A stretch of 64,000 bases of DNA from Nilaparvata lugens (Eukaryota; Arthropoda; Insecta; Hemiptera; Delphacidae): NCBI RefSeq assembly GCF_014356525.2, contig NC_052506.1, forward strand, positions 35,307,564-35,371,563, given 5' to 3'. Positions within the stretch are counted from its first letter, which is position 1, and every line of letters starts with the position of its first letter. Made by a program: the position numbers and the translations under genes. This document shows positions 1 through 10,364 of this stretch, piece after piece. A model generated the notes under the pieces. The model was not told the origin of the DNA and made no database searches. It worked only from the letters and a program-made list of their open reading frames with translations.

Positions 1-1440
1 TCGGATATTTGTTGTTCCGTTGTCTTGTTGGTAATTTGCTGCGAAAGATTTGATATTATTTGATGAAAGGTCGATCATAATTTATTCTAGAAGAATAAAC
101 CATTGAAGTTCTTGTTCAAATGTGGTTTCTGGTTGTCGTTGGTCTTTTCATCGTTGAAAGTGTCTTTACTTGGTCGATTTTCGAGTGTATAGATCATGAT
201 TTTCTGCATGTCGAGTTATGTAGTGGTGGTTGGCTCTGTAATTGGAGTGTTAGATGAAAATCGTATTTCTCTCTTTTTAGTATGTAGAGTAATCTAGATG
301 TAGACTCATACAATTTATAATATATTAGCACATTCATAAATATAGTATTTTTTAAATTATGCTACTTAAAATTTCTATTTATTCTCTCATCTCCAATTCA
401 TTTCATAGATACTAATGAAACTTGTCTTATTCTTGACTTAGATATATAATTCTTCTCTTCATCTTAGCTCTCTATCTTATTTTTTTAGAACTTCATATTA
501 CGATAGAATATACAAATATGTAATTGAAATTGCAATTATTGGATTTGGTGTTATTGCATGCTTAGTCCCACTTTCTACATGTTTCAAGGTGGGTGAATTG
601 CAGTGCCTGAATCTGATGTTGAAACTATTTTGCTCTAATTGCTACATTACTTCATACAATAAAACCCATATTATGTAATGTACAAGTGAAGTGTGTGGTA
701 ATATATTTTATTTCAGTAATATAGTACGGCATTATTCATGGTAGTATGTTTTATAGTAGTATCATGTAGATCCCAATAATTAGTAAGTTTCAGTTGTATT
801 CATCAATCAGTTTTAGTTGTGTTGTATTAATCATAGAGATATAAGATATAGAGATAATATATTTAAATTTCAAATAATGATAGCTCATGTATCTATCTCT
901 ACAATTAGTTCTAACAGTAAGCTAAGTTACTAGTGAAGAAGGATTGTTGAAGGTATGTGAAGGTATGTCTGCATGTCGAGTTTACACGATGATCGGTTTT
1001 GAGTGAGTGAGTGAGGTTTTGTTTGAATACTTCCTACCGATTCGCAAAAAAGTTATTATTAATGCCACAACATGTAGTTCGTTTGATTATATTCTTGCAT
1101 GTTACCTTTTTTGTAAGTATTTGAATCTTTCACAAATTAAAAGTTGAAAAACTTGGTAAAATTTTTTGAAGTATTTTCGTGATTGTCTCTAATGTTGAAC
1201 TTCATTTCTTTCATTCATCAAATTCCATACTGTCATTCTGTTATCATTCTCCCGATCGTCAATCTTCATTCTTTATTCCTGTGTACTCCATAATTCACAT
1301 CATCATTCTTTATACTGTCCATCATGGAATAATCTTCTTGTGACACTCATTTCATTCTTATCAAAATAATTGAAAATTTGATTATTTTTTATCTTTAACA
1401 AATCATTTTACCGGCATACCTACTATAGCTCATACTGTAA
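1..1440. other. Non-coding AT-rich stretch, no gene seen
   Basis: I see no open frame with family resemblance and no convincing exon. The DNA is AT-rich with scattered stops in all frames. It could be the upstream flank or an intron of the BTB gene that follows. Confidence 0.5.
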
Positions 1441-1579
1441 GGGCCGTTTGCACACTGACAGTTTAAACTAAATCTCATTTTAAACTGGGTTAAATCCGTA
1501 TCAAGTTTATTTGTTTCATTTTGAGTTTATGCCACCAGCTGAATAAATTTAGTTTAAGCTTTGACTGTGCAAGCGGCCA
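1441..1579. mobile_element. 139-bp MITE with TAA target duplication
   Basis: The left end reads ggccgtttgcacactgacag. The right end, read on the other strand, starts ggccgcttgcaca, and both continue into related (c/g)tttaaactaaat-type sequence, giving imperfect terminal inverted repeats of about 30 bp. A TAA trinucleotide lies directly outside each end (1438-1440 and 1580-1582). A 3-bp TAA/TTA duplication is the mark of PIF/Harbinger-type insertions, so this is a non-autonomous element of that kind. A relative with similar ends sits at 58251-58390. There is no coding capacity. Confidence 0.7.
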
Positions 1580-1582
1580 TAA

Positions 1583-2318
1583 ATGGTATAAAAATCTATA
1601 GCTTTTAATGTACGCTACTATAGCTTATACCAGAGAAAACTATAATAATTCTGCTGCATTCTGTGCTTATACTGTAACTTGAAAAATCTGTAGATTGAAA
1701 ATTACGAATTTACCGTGAAAGTACTCTTGATATTCTTGAAAGTGAGCAACTATATTTTCTCTTAGATTGTATTTAATATTGAACTATTCGACTTCACTGT
1801 TTATATGGAATTTACCAATTGTAGAATTGTTTCGGTTGAGGATGGATGTTGATCATTCAAAGCTTGAATCATCAAATTCCATTTTTTCGCAGATAATCAT
1901 ATTTAAAAACTTATCTTACAAATTACTTAATTTATTTTTATCTTGCAATAACATGCAGAGTTTTCAACCTAATACAAGTTTTGAAATCTCTTGTTTTTAC
2001 GTTTTAAATATGTTTGTAATAATATTAATATAGCTTGAAAATATTACAAATGTTACTTTCTATGAAAGATGAAATTACTCTTCAACATTTTTCCAATAAC
2101 TTGAGTTTCTCACGAATAAAGTACTACTGATATGTAAATTTAGTAGAGACTGACTAAAAGCTCAATTGAAACTAGCTTGAATCTAAGCTAAAATTCAACA
2201 AATTGGAACTTCGCGTGAAATGCACTGACTTTGAAGCTTTTTCCATCTTACTGTACCGTAACAGTAACTATATCTCAGCAGTATTGGTGTACCCAGTAAT
2301 TTTAAAAGTTATGTCCAT
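1583..2318. other. Non-coding stretch before the first BTB exon
   Basis: This stretch is AT-rich. An 88-codon open frame at 1767-2033 shows no recognisable domain and has low-complexity composition, so I do not call it a gene. The segment may carry a promoter or be an intron of the BTB gene, but no core promoter motif stands out. Confidence 0.4.
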
Positions 2319-2441
2319 ATGATTTCAGAACCAGAAAGATGGCAAATGTCCTGCAGGACCATCAAGGATCGAATGGCAAAACTTTATAAAAGTAACAATC
2401 TAGCAGATTGTACTTTCCTTATTGGAACTACAACTGTCAAG
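2319..2441 (+). CDS. BTB gene, first recognisable exon (N-terminal part of BTB domain)
   Basis: The frame encodes PERWQMSCRTIKDRMAKLYK and then SNNLADCTFLIGTTTVK. The LADCTFLIG stretch corresponds to the start of a BTB/POZ fold (compare LADVxFxVG). The exon ends at 2441 before a strong donor, gtaagt at 2442. Its start is ambiguous. An acceptor-like tttcag ends at 2328, which gives an internal exon of 113 bp. Alternatively an in-frame ATG at 2319 could make this the first coding exon. The splice end is phase 0 and joins cleanly to the exon at 4348. The intervening 1.9 kb intron contains a truncated non-LTR element. Confidence 0.8.
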
Positions 2442-2652
2442 GTAAGTTGTCTGAGTATCAATACTATATCATCGAACAATCTATGTTGTCATTCAATCGT
2501 TAATTTATCAAAATTACACTCCAGAAACTCCCTACTAAATTTCTAATTTATCGATTTTTTAAACACTTTTTGAGACAAAACACCTAAAAGTATTCTCAGA
2601 GTTATGGGATACTCTGTATATATTTTCTACGTTTTACTGTCCTTTTATTTGA

Positions 2653-2745
2653 ATGCTCATTCAAACTAATAGATGGAACTCCCATGATTTAACTCTCATT
2701 CAACAGCTAGATGGAAAATCCCATGATTTAATTTGTATTTGGTTG
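2653..2745. repeat. Two imperfect tandem copies of ~46 bp
   Basis: The pattern ctcattcaa, agatgga, tcccatgattta occurs twice in a row with small differences, just before the truncated non-LTR element begins. It may be a local duplication at the insertion point. Confidence 0.5.
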
Positions 2746-2748
2746 TAG

Positions 2749-4042
2749 GTTGGACCTATTCTTTTTTTGATATTTATTAATAGTCTTAGTAGTGGACCCT
2801 TTAGAGGATCACTTACTAGTTTTGCGGATGATACTGCTTTATGTTACAACTCAAAAATCTGCTTTGGAATTGCAAAAGGATGTTCAGTATGATCTTCAGT
2901 TATTAAAATTATGGTTTTCTTTCAATAAATTATCCCTTAGTAATAAAACTAAGTTTATTCATTTTTCTTTAAAGGATAAAATTTCTTGTATCAAACCTTT
3001 GTATTATAAATGTAATATTTGTTTAAAGTCTGATATTGCAATTTTATATGATTTGAATTGTCATAGTTGTATGCTTATTGAGCAAGTTGATAAAATCAAA
3101 TATTTAGGCCTTTTTATTGATAAAAATTGTAATTGGAATGAGCATATTAACTCTATTAATAAATATATGTTATCTGCTATAAGAACATTCTACTACTTGA
3201 AGAATATTTGCCATGTAAATGTATTAAGGTTGATCTATTTTTCCATTATTGAAAGTAAGCTACAATATGGGATCACTTGTTGGGGAGGTATTTATTTCAC
3301 AAATATCAATACACTTTTAGTTGCACAAAAGAAAATTATCAGAATAATGGCGCGTGTACCTAGAACGGAACATGCAATGGTTTTTTTTAAACAATTTCAT
3401 ATTTTGCCATTAAGATATTTATATGTCTTTAGAGTTTTAAGAATATTTTTCATTAGAGGAGGAAATGTTCAAAGTAATGCTAGAGTTTACTCTAGTCGTT
3501 TGAGATTTCAAAATAAGGTCATTCTGTTGAAGGCTAATGTTGAAGCTTTTCGTAGGTTTTTTACTTTTTGTGCTTTAAAGTTTTATAATTATCTACCTTT
3601 CCATGTGTCCTCTAGTTTAAATTTAAGAATTTTTCTCAAGGAATTGAAATCTTGGTTGTTTTCACTAGAAGATGTTGAGTTTCTGTTTAGATAGTATAGT
3701 TACTTTTATATTGTATTTTTGATATTATCATATTGCAGTGAATGATACATTTATGAAGGGACAGTTTATCTCTTAGTACTCTTCAACATACAACATATTT
3801 TTTTCTCTGTATTATAAACATTTATCAAGTTTTTATATAATTTTAGCTAGGCTCTAAGCTACTCTTTCTTTATTTTCAGTGTGATGGTGCCTCAACACGT
3901 TTTTTCAAATGAGGTTACCTAACCACTTTATATTATTGTTTTGTAATGTTTTGTGTATTATTTATTATTGTAAATTGTAAAGTGTGTCAATAAATGAACT
4001 TGAATGAACTTGAATAATATTATGAAAAAAAAAAAAAAAAAA
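2749..4042 (+). mobile_element. 5'-truncated non-LTR retrotransposon (RT C-terminal half, 3' UTR, poly-A)
   Basis: The element begins inside the reverse transcriptase, at VGPILFLIFINSL followed by the catalytic SFADDTAL motif (frame 1, about 2749-2870). A one-base frame change near 2865 then leads into a 300-codon frame ending at 3694, which covers the RT thumb/connection region (VDKIKYLGLFIDKNCNWNEH; LIYFSIIESKLQYGITCWGG). The 3' UTR ends in repeated tgaacttgaa units followed by 19 A residues near 4024-4042. The organisation fits Jockey/CR1-type LINEs. It is 5'-truncated and frameshifted and so inactive. It lies in the first BTB intron, in the same orientation as the gene. No clear target duplication is visible. 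Confidence 0.88.
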
Positions 4043-4347
4043 ATTTCGTTTGATAATAATTATTAATTTATTAGCATTTGAATAAAAACAATATCTCAGT
4101 ATTTTCCATCTGTAATCCACTGAAGCTTATTTAAAAATTCTGGGAATCTGATGTAGGAGACTATAAATTTCAGAGGAGTTCATTTACAAATACAGATACA
4201 TATAAAATAGTTTGATAATAATTTTAATCCTAATTCTGATACCTAACTATAACAATTTATGTATTGGTGTAATTTTCTAGCTCATTTAATAGAATTCAGA
4301 TATCCTCTGTAATCCATTTTCACTATTATATTTCATATGTATTTCAG

Positions 4348-4472
4348 GAATACAGGCTGCACTCATTCATTTTGAGTATGGCTAGTCCAGTATTTGAAGA
4401 TCTACTGTCCTGTGATAACAAAGAAATCAAAATACAAGATGTTGAAAGTGACGCTTTTGATCAAATATTGGA
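4348..4472 (+). CDS. BTB gene exon (core of BTB domain)
   Basis: Acceptor atttcag ends at 4347. The exon encodes EYRLHSFILSMASPVFEDLL followed by SCDNKEIKIQDVESDAFDQIL. This matches the central BTB consensus: HxxxL, the SxVFxxM/L helix, an I.I.DV strand, then AFxxxLxYxY. It ends in phase 2 before gtaagt at 4473. Joining to the exon at 10365 restores an E codon followed by YVYLDLLHLES. The frame is intact and the splice sites are canonical, so this exon by itself looks functional. Confidence 0.9.
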
Positions 4473-4925
4473 GTAAGTTTTATTCATCATTGTTTATCTT
4501 ATCAATTTTATTTGTGACCTGTTCATAATAATATTGAATTGTCGAAATGCAGGAATATTTGACTCTTGATCCTAACACTCTAATATGCATCATTATTATT
4601 CTTTATTTGAATATATTCATAACATTATACTATTTATATAAATATCATAATTAAAATAGTAATGTAGGTCCTTCCAGAAATCAAGCTGCTTGAGCTGTGA
4701 AGGGAGATATATATTAGAAATACAACATTGATTTTACAAAAAAACGGGCCACAACAAATACAACAGAAAACAAATCATACAACATGTAGATAAAGAATCA
4801 AAACAATGATTGCAAAATCCACTCATGAAGCTTCAAGCTTCGAGTTTACTGTATACCCAGATTTCACCTCTTACATTAAAATCTTTTCTGGTACACATGG
4901 CAGTAGAATACCTCATTTATTCACT
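4473..4925. other. Intron start, no feature recognised
   Basis: This is AT-rich intronic DNA. I see no coding signal and no clear repeat end until the dispersed repeat that begins near 4926. Confidence 0.5.
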
Positions 4926-5145
4926 ACTAGCAGGTAACCCGTGCTTCGCAAGGGTCTATTTTTAAACTTGACGTAATGAAATCCAGAATAATTGAAAATA
5001 GGCCTATAAGAATCCGCGGTTGATTAAGAATTTATAAGCAGCATTTCAAATAAATCAGTCCAGTAGTTCAGACGTGTTGATGCGTCAAACATAATTTTCC
5101 TATCCTCTACACGTGTATACGTGTTAATGCATACCACCGCTAATA

Positions 5146-5310
5146 CAAGGCCCCGGCCTACGATATTGCAACGTCGCAGTGTAGGCCTAGAATCTAATAC
5201 ATGATTGGTGAAAAAGATTTTTTTTAAATACCAGCTGATCCTTTTCACCAATCATGTATTAGATTCTAGGCCTACACTGCGACGTTGCAATATCATGGGC
5301 CGCGGCCTTG
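5146..5310. repeat. 165-bp near-perfect palindrome
   Basis: The left arm (5146-5218, beginning caaggccccggcc) and right arm (5238-5310, ending cgcggccttg) are reverse complements over about 73 bp with only a few mismatches. They share the inner block cgtcgcagtgtaggcctaga. The spacer is about 19 bp. A snap-back of this quality is typical of a foldback MITE or of recent palindrome formation. Confidence 0.85.
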
Positions 5311-5341
5311 TCTTAGAGGTGGCTATGGTTTAAGCCAGTTC

Positions 5342-5426
5342 TTTCCTCTATTATAGTATAGAAGATGATAGATAGATGGATATATCATCCATCTATCTAT
5401 CATCTTCCATACTATAATAAAGGAAA
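5342..5426. repeat. 85-bp hairpin with GATA-rich arms
   Basis: The arms tttcctctattatagtatag... and ...actataataaaggaaa are reverse complements over about 40 bp with a spacer of about 5 bp. They contain gatagatagatgg/ccatctatctatc. A third, partial copy of the arm lies at about 5681-5720. Confidence 0.8.
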
Positions 5427-6168
5427 TGAATGAAAATAAATTTTGAAAGGTTTGAGATATCGATGTGCGGTTTTCACCATACCTTTTCTCTAGAAATCCT
5501 GTATCGGAATCATGTATCATATGACCACCTTTCAATTAAAAAAAGAAGTTGGATTCAAAATGGCGGAAAAAATTTGGTTGCGACGGAAAATCTGTTTTTA
5601 TCATTCGAAAAGGATCCCCAATCATACCTATCTTCTAATTTCCCTTTTAAGAGAAATGTTCTGCTGCTTCCTTACAATTTCCTTTATTATAGTATAGAAG
5701 ATAATAGATGGATAGATAGTCATTGTTATTTTACTAAAATATAGAATAAGTTGAATAGTTTCCCTTTCAGAGGGAGTTTTGACAACCCACAAAACTCATT
5801 TTTCATTTGAAGATATAAATAAAAGGTGCATATGAACTTATTTTTTTGCTCAGCTTGCCAAATACCCCTCATTCCAATATTAAAATTTTCAACTGACTGT
5901 ACAGTGAATCAGTCATTCTATCAGGGCTCGAATAATTTTGAAATTTTAATTAAAAATGGAAGAGAATAATTTCTTTATGTAAATATCAACACCTTTATTC
6001 AAAGACATATTAACTGCATGCGTTTTCATATTACCGATACAGCATTGATTAAACTGTAGACGTTTATTTAGCACTTTGTCTCAAAAAGCTGTTCTAGCTG
6101 AAAAATTAATAATGCATGCCACGTGTAGGCCTAATCATTGCATAAGGAAAACGAAGTTTCAAAACTAT

Positions 6169-6829
6169 GGGCCAGTTGCACGTTCGTCTGAAATATGGAC
6201 ATTAACGCCGATTAACAAATCAGCGTTAGTTTTACGGATTCATTTCTGTTCCACAAAGATCGGTTAGTTTTTAATTCCGATTAAGTTTTCCGGTTAACTA
6301 ACCAAGATTTTAACAGTTTCAAAATCCGGCAACACTGTAATTTATCCAACAGTGATGTTATTAAAATTATTATTCTAAACAAATGGCAAAAAAGTGAGGT
6401 TATGTTATTGAAGCGGTGACTATTCATTATGCATGTGCCATAAAAATGTTCTGTCAGTCACCAGTGTCGTGCTATCTGCAAACGAACAAGATCGAAAACT
6501 AACCTCAAAAATTAGCATCTAATTTTGAATGCTAATATCAGCTAAATACTATTTTCTATTCAATTTTCTATTTATTAATGGATGAAATTCATTCACCGTA
6601 GAATTAGAAAAAACTAATTTTGGAAGAAAACTATCAGTAGGTACCTAATCGGCGTTAGATAGATTTAATTCCCCGTGAATGGTCTGTTGAAATTTTTTTA
6701 CGTCGATTCGGCGTTATCGCTTGAAATTTCTTTTTTGTGCAACCAAAATGCATCAGTTAGCATTGATTTCAATTAAAGTATAGCATTTTATCGCGATTAA
6801 ACGTTAACTGACGTACGTGCAACTGGGGG
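6169..6829. mobile_element. ~0.66-kb non-autonomous TIR element
   Basis: The left end gggccagttgcacgttcgtc and the right end (on the other strand) cccccagttgcacgtacgtc form inverted repeats of about 22 bp. Related ttaacg/cgttaa blocks lie just inside each end. There is no transposase frame. The agttgcac core resembles the gtttgcac/ggttgcac ends of the MITEs at 1441 and 58251, suggesting the same superfamily. I could not confirm a target duplication. Confidence 0.65.
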
Positions 6830-7375
6830 AAAGTTTTTTTTCTAAACAGATGTTTTTGAGATAAATTTGATGCAGCTGTTTCACATTCACCATATTATTG
6901 TACAGAGTTTGTGAAAATGAAAATATTTATTGATTATCAAAACAATACTATTATTATTATATTTAAAATAAAAATATTATCATTATTATAAAACAAATAT
7001 TTATCAATTATCAAAACAATATTATTGAGGTTAAGTGGTATCAGGTAGAAAGCAATAATAGAAACAGATGTTCCTTTTTTAATTTCGACCATATGATTTG
7101 GTGATTTTTTAATGAAATCGTATGTACCATTAATAAAGTTTGAACATTAATTCTGAAAAATCTAGAAGGAAAATTGAAATTTTGGCTTCCAGGTGCACGA
7201 GATTGATATTTTCAGAATCTATGTTCAAAATTAGAGATCTAAATCATTCCCGTTTTTCCGGTATGCAATCCACACGTTGACATGTTTTGATGCGAACAAA
7301 CGAACTCACGAACAAACACAACCCTACTCTCTCTTATTATATAGATATATAAGATGATACACAAAACACAAATCA
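6830..7375. other. Intronic AT-rich stretch
   Basis: Low-complexity attatt and aaaatatt runs are the only structure seen. No gene or repeat boundary is recognised. Confidence 0.45.
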
Positions 7376-7378
7376 TTA

Positions 7379-8089
7379 GGCTATGTACACATGGTAGCGT
7401 CGCACCGCGCGGTTTGAGACGCGCGTCCGATCGCGCGGTGCGATATACAATGGAGATAATGGCAGCGTCCACATGCACCACTCACTCAAATGTGGACGCG
7501 CTGCGCACTGCGCCGCCCAGACTTTCAACCTGAACCGCGCGGCGACAGCGCAGTTCCCAGTACACTACAGTCAGTTGGACTGTACACATGAGAGCAGTCG
7601 GACGCCAGTTTTGATCTAGTTCACTTGTTTTGTGTAGTGATTTTACAGCAACTCTGTTCAGTGTGCAGCCATGGAAATGAACAATTTTGACACAGAATTG
7701 TTTATAGAAGAAGTAAAAAGTCGACATGTCATATGGGATATGGCGAGTCCTGATTACAAGAACAGAACAAGAACTTAATGCCAAGTCGTCTTTTACGATC
7801 TCCAATAACTCGTCAAAAGATGAAATCGACATTCGCAAATAGTTAAAAAATTTGGGTTCGTATTTCCTCAAGTTAGGGTAAAGTGTCACAAAAGCACCAT
7901 GCGTTAATGTATCGGTCAAAATAGGGTGAACTCAAAAGTTTCTTTGCCTTCGTTTTCTCGCTTTATATCTACGATACACAAGCCACATACATGTTACCTC
8001 TTCAACTTCCATTGCTAAACTGGAGGTGGACGCCGCGTATAAAACGCTCGCATGTGTACAACTGCAGACGCTACCATGTGTACATAGCT
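7379..8089 (-). mobile_element. 711-bp PIF/Harbinger element relic with TTA target duplication
   Basis: The left end ggctatgtacacatggtagc and the right end, read on the other strand (agctatgtacacatggtagc), differ only at the first base across about 23 bp. TTA lies directly outside both ends (7376-7378 and 8090-8092), which is the Harbinger insertion signature. Inside, on the - strand, is the N-terminal part of a Harbinger/ALP1-like nuclease protein, listed separately. The element is GC-richer than its surroundings. It is inserted in a BTB intron, opposite to the host gene. Confidence 0.88.
7782..8012 (-). pseudogene. Harbinger transposase N-terminal fragment with an internal stop
   Basis: Read on the - strand from the ATG at 8012, the frame gives MEVEEVTCMWLVYRRYKARK, RRQRNF, a TGA stop at 7932-7934, and then VHPILTDTLTHGAFVTLYPN and KFFNYLRMSISSFDELLEIV. 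The family pattern here is RRxWVHPI....G.F..LY..LR....KFFNY.RMS...FDELL, so the TGA stands exactly where tryptophan (TGG) is expected. Only about 75 residues remain and the DDE catalytic part is absent, so the product cannot be a transposase. Homology ends near 7782. Confidence 0.8.
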
Positions 8090-8164
8090 TTAAAATGATT
8101 ATTTTAAGATGATGCACGCCATACTAAGCTTGCCTTGTTTGTAGAAATTTTCAAGTCAGCTATT

Positions 8165-8300
8165 CAGTTATTACTGGAATTTTTCAAATTTATTTATTTT
8201 ATTTTTACAAAAAAATACAGATTGGGAGAGATAAACTAAGAATACCTTGTACTAGTTCTCTCCCAAATTTAGATAACGTTAAAAATCTCCCAAATTTTTG
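8165..8300 (-). repeat. Possible 3' end of a non-LTR element (- strand)
   Basis: The segment with tttatttattttatttttac and acagattgggagag looks, on the - strand, like the ...gtaaaaataaaataaataaattt tails common at insect LINE/SINE 3' ends. No coding part is attached. This is a low-certainty call based on composition. Confidence 0.3.
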
Positions 8301-8423
8301 TATGTCTCCTAGGTTCATTTTGACAAAATTTTCAGTCCTAAATGTAAAATTTGTGATTCTATTTTCGTCATAAATATCTTTTAGAATGATTGGGGAATTG
8401 AATTTGCATTAGAACAAAGAATA

Positions 8424-8460
8424 AAAATCTGGTGTGGTACACTCACACAACTTTCCTTGC
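8424..8460 (-). repeat. Short fragment of the ACTTTCCTTGCC-ended repeat
   Basis: aaaaatctggtgtggtacac followed by tcacacaactttccttgc matches the terminal ~40 bp of the repeats at 16014-16060 (reverse) and 63208-63245. Only the end is present. Confidence 0.7.
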
Positions 8461-8859
8461 TCATATTTGAAGATTTTAAGAATTTTAATTTATTTTTGAT
8501 GAAAAATGATTTCAATCAAATAGATGAATTGAGAATGATCTGACTGGTTGTGAAATGGTTTTAAATATTAAAGTTATTCAATGACAATGCCAAGATAAGA
8601 AGGGTGCCGTATTTCTATCTCTCGATCTACCTGTAGAATACCTGATATGAATAGTAAGATGAAGCGAGACCGTCTGAAGCAACATTGTTTGGTGCCTCAA
8701 GGAAGTCACACATAGGGTGTGGGCACAGGTAACTGCCTAGGGTGTGCAGGTTACGACATGCAATAGGGTATACATAACTGAGAAAATAAGGAGCAAGTGA
8801 GGGTGTCACTAGCTCGAATGGGACTCCTCAGTCGTCAGCATGTAGCTGAGGAACACAGT

Positions 8860-9002
8860 TGTCCGGAACTGCAGAAGCATGGCTGTCTGGAAGGGAGGAA
8901 GCGTGGCTTGTTTGGAGCTGCAGACATGGAGGTCTGGCAGGGAAGAAGCACGGCTGTCCGGAACTGCAGAAGCATGAATATCTGGCAGGGGGGAAGTGTG
9001 TC
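8860..9002. repeat. Minisatellite, ~47-bp unit, three copies
   Basis: The pattern tgt(c/t)(c/t)ggaactgcag, catg, tctgg(a/c)agg, gaag starts near 8860, 8910 and 8956 (steps of about 49 and 46 bp). Open frames on both strands cross it only because the unit is GC-rich and stop-poor. It precedes the gypsy relic and may have lain within that element. Confidence 0.75.
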
Positions 9003-9124
9003 TGCCCTGAGGTTTGGCTGAGCAGAGTATTGTTCGATTTAGAGGTTTGAGACATCGTTGGAGGGGACGCGATGAAGCCTACAAGGTAGAGGATCAAATG
9101 TTGCTATATCTAATTGTTTAAGTT

Positions 9125-9401
9125 TGTTATTTGCAAGAATTAAATTTGGCAGCATCAGAAACAAAACTTGAAGAGGGGAAACTCGCTTGGCTATATAACC
9201 CAAAGCGAATTAGAGGAGTTTGCTCAAAATTAGAAAGAGCATGGGAAGGCCCATACTACATTGTGAAGAGAATAAATGATGTAGTGTACAGGATTAAGAA
9301 AACTGAAGGGAGAACCAAACTAAAGGTTGTACACATAATTGTCTAGCACCTTATCAAGAAAATCTGGATATTGGAGACCAACATCCCAAAGGGGGGGATA
9401 G
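9125..9401 (+). pseudogene. Gypsy-type LTR retrotransposon: integrase C-terminus and polypurine tract
   Basis: The frame reads LEEGKLAWLYNPKRIRGVCS, then WEGPYYIVKRINDVVYRI and KLKVVH. This is the chromodomain-like/SH3-like C-terminal part of a Ty3/gypsy integrase (family pattern GDLVWLYNPxRxxGxSPKL..WEGPY.V.xRINDVVYRI..). A small indel after KVVH shifts the ending into another frame, where LAPYQENLDIGDQHPKGG is readable up to the polypurine tract aaaggggggg (9388-9397). Everything upstream of the integrase tail is missing, so this is a 3' remnant. It carries no host function. Confidence 0.85.
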
Positions 9402-9600
9402 TGATGTAGGCTAGCCCTACATGGATACATATCATGTGAGCACGGTTGTCAAGGTGACTGTTTTAGCAACGAACGTTTACAAGTAAATAACTAGTTGAAG
9501 TTTTATGAGAGATGTTAAAAGATGTTTTTTTTTATCTTGTTCAATGTAAACTTTTAATAAATAATGTGTTAATACAAAAGCACATTCACAACATTATTCA
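9402..9600 (+). mobile_element. Putative 3' LTR of the gypsy relic
   Basis: Directly after the polypurine tract the sequence starts tgatgtaggctagccc, as expected for an LTR opening with TG. An aataaa polyadenylation signal occurs near 9557. The right edge cannot be fixed from one copy. A CA near 9590-9600 is plausible. No 5' LTR is visible in the window. Confidence 0.5.
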
Positions 9601-10364
9601 CATTTTGAAAAGCATTTCTCTACTTTTATTTCAAAGAGAATTGGAGAACATCATTCATTAGTGCAGTTGTGTGGTTTTCTTTAGATTTCTGCAACTTGGA
9701 TTGAATTATGTATAAAAATCGAAGAATCGAATTAGAATTGATTGGAATAAAGAACTTTACCCTAAATGCAATCAAACATATTTAATATACACTGTTTGAT
9801 GGCAAATAATGAATATTGGTAAAAAATTCATTCACTTCTCTGTGTTACTCAATAAACCTTAGTCAGGTTTCTTGTTCGGAATCATAAACTTAATTACTTT
9901 TTTATAAGTGTTGATCATCTTTTACCTTACAATTTATACACGTTTGAGTTCCCGGAGTTTATATCTTGGTGCAATATGGTTACAGTTGTATTAGAAAATT
10001 CATTAATAATGTTCTAAAACTGTTGAATTTTTATAGTCACACATACTGATGAGACATCAAGGGACTACTCCTCGTCTCCATTAGATACAGATTAGTAATG
10101 GTAAATTATGATATTTATTGTTTTGCGTAGAATTGAGTCTGTAGAAACCAATCTAAAAATGATTCAATTTGAGTAAAATGGACACACATTCAAAAATACT
10201 ACTCCCAAGTTGAGTCGATTATGTTCAATTTCCATCTAGTAATATCTTGGTACAATATGGTTTACTGTTGTTTTAGAAATATTTAATTAAACAAAAAATG
10301 ATATTTCTATGAAATTATAGTTTTTATCCAATAAATTAAGCAAAATAATTTCAATTTTCCACAG
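9601..10364. other. Intron; contains an imperfect direct repeat
   Basis: There are no coding features. A segment with atatcttggtgcaatatggt near 9960-10010 recurs as atatcttggtacaatatggt near 10242-10292, suggesting a degraded local duplication. Confidence 0.5.

Larger units (their letters stand above)
4926..5760. repeat. Dispersed-repeat composite with two palindromes
   Basis: The left edge, aggtaacccgtgcttcgcaa, resembles the cccg(a/t)gcttcgc edges of the repeats at 14709 and 58096. The interior contains two strong hairpins (listed separately), an ATGGCGG-bearing segment of the type seen in other insect repeats, and a second partial copy of the hairpin arm near 5681-5720. Open frames here, such as 5430-5744, run through these palindromes and are not considered genes. 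Confidence 0.55.

Noticed and set aside
5430..5744. 104-codon open frame
   Set aside because: Runs through a dispersed repeat and hairpin arms; no domain and biased composition.
8828..9097. Overlapping open frames on both strands (60-90 codons)
   Set aside because: Produced by the GC-rich minisatellite, which lacks stops in several frames.
10040..10085. ctgatgag core that could suggest a hammerhead ribozyme
   Set aside because: No matching gaaa core and no stem III arrangement near it.
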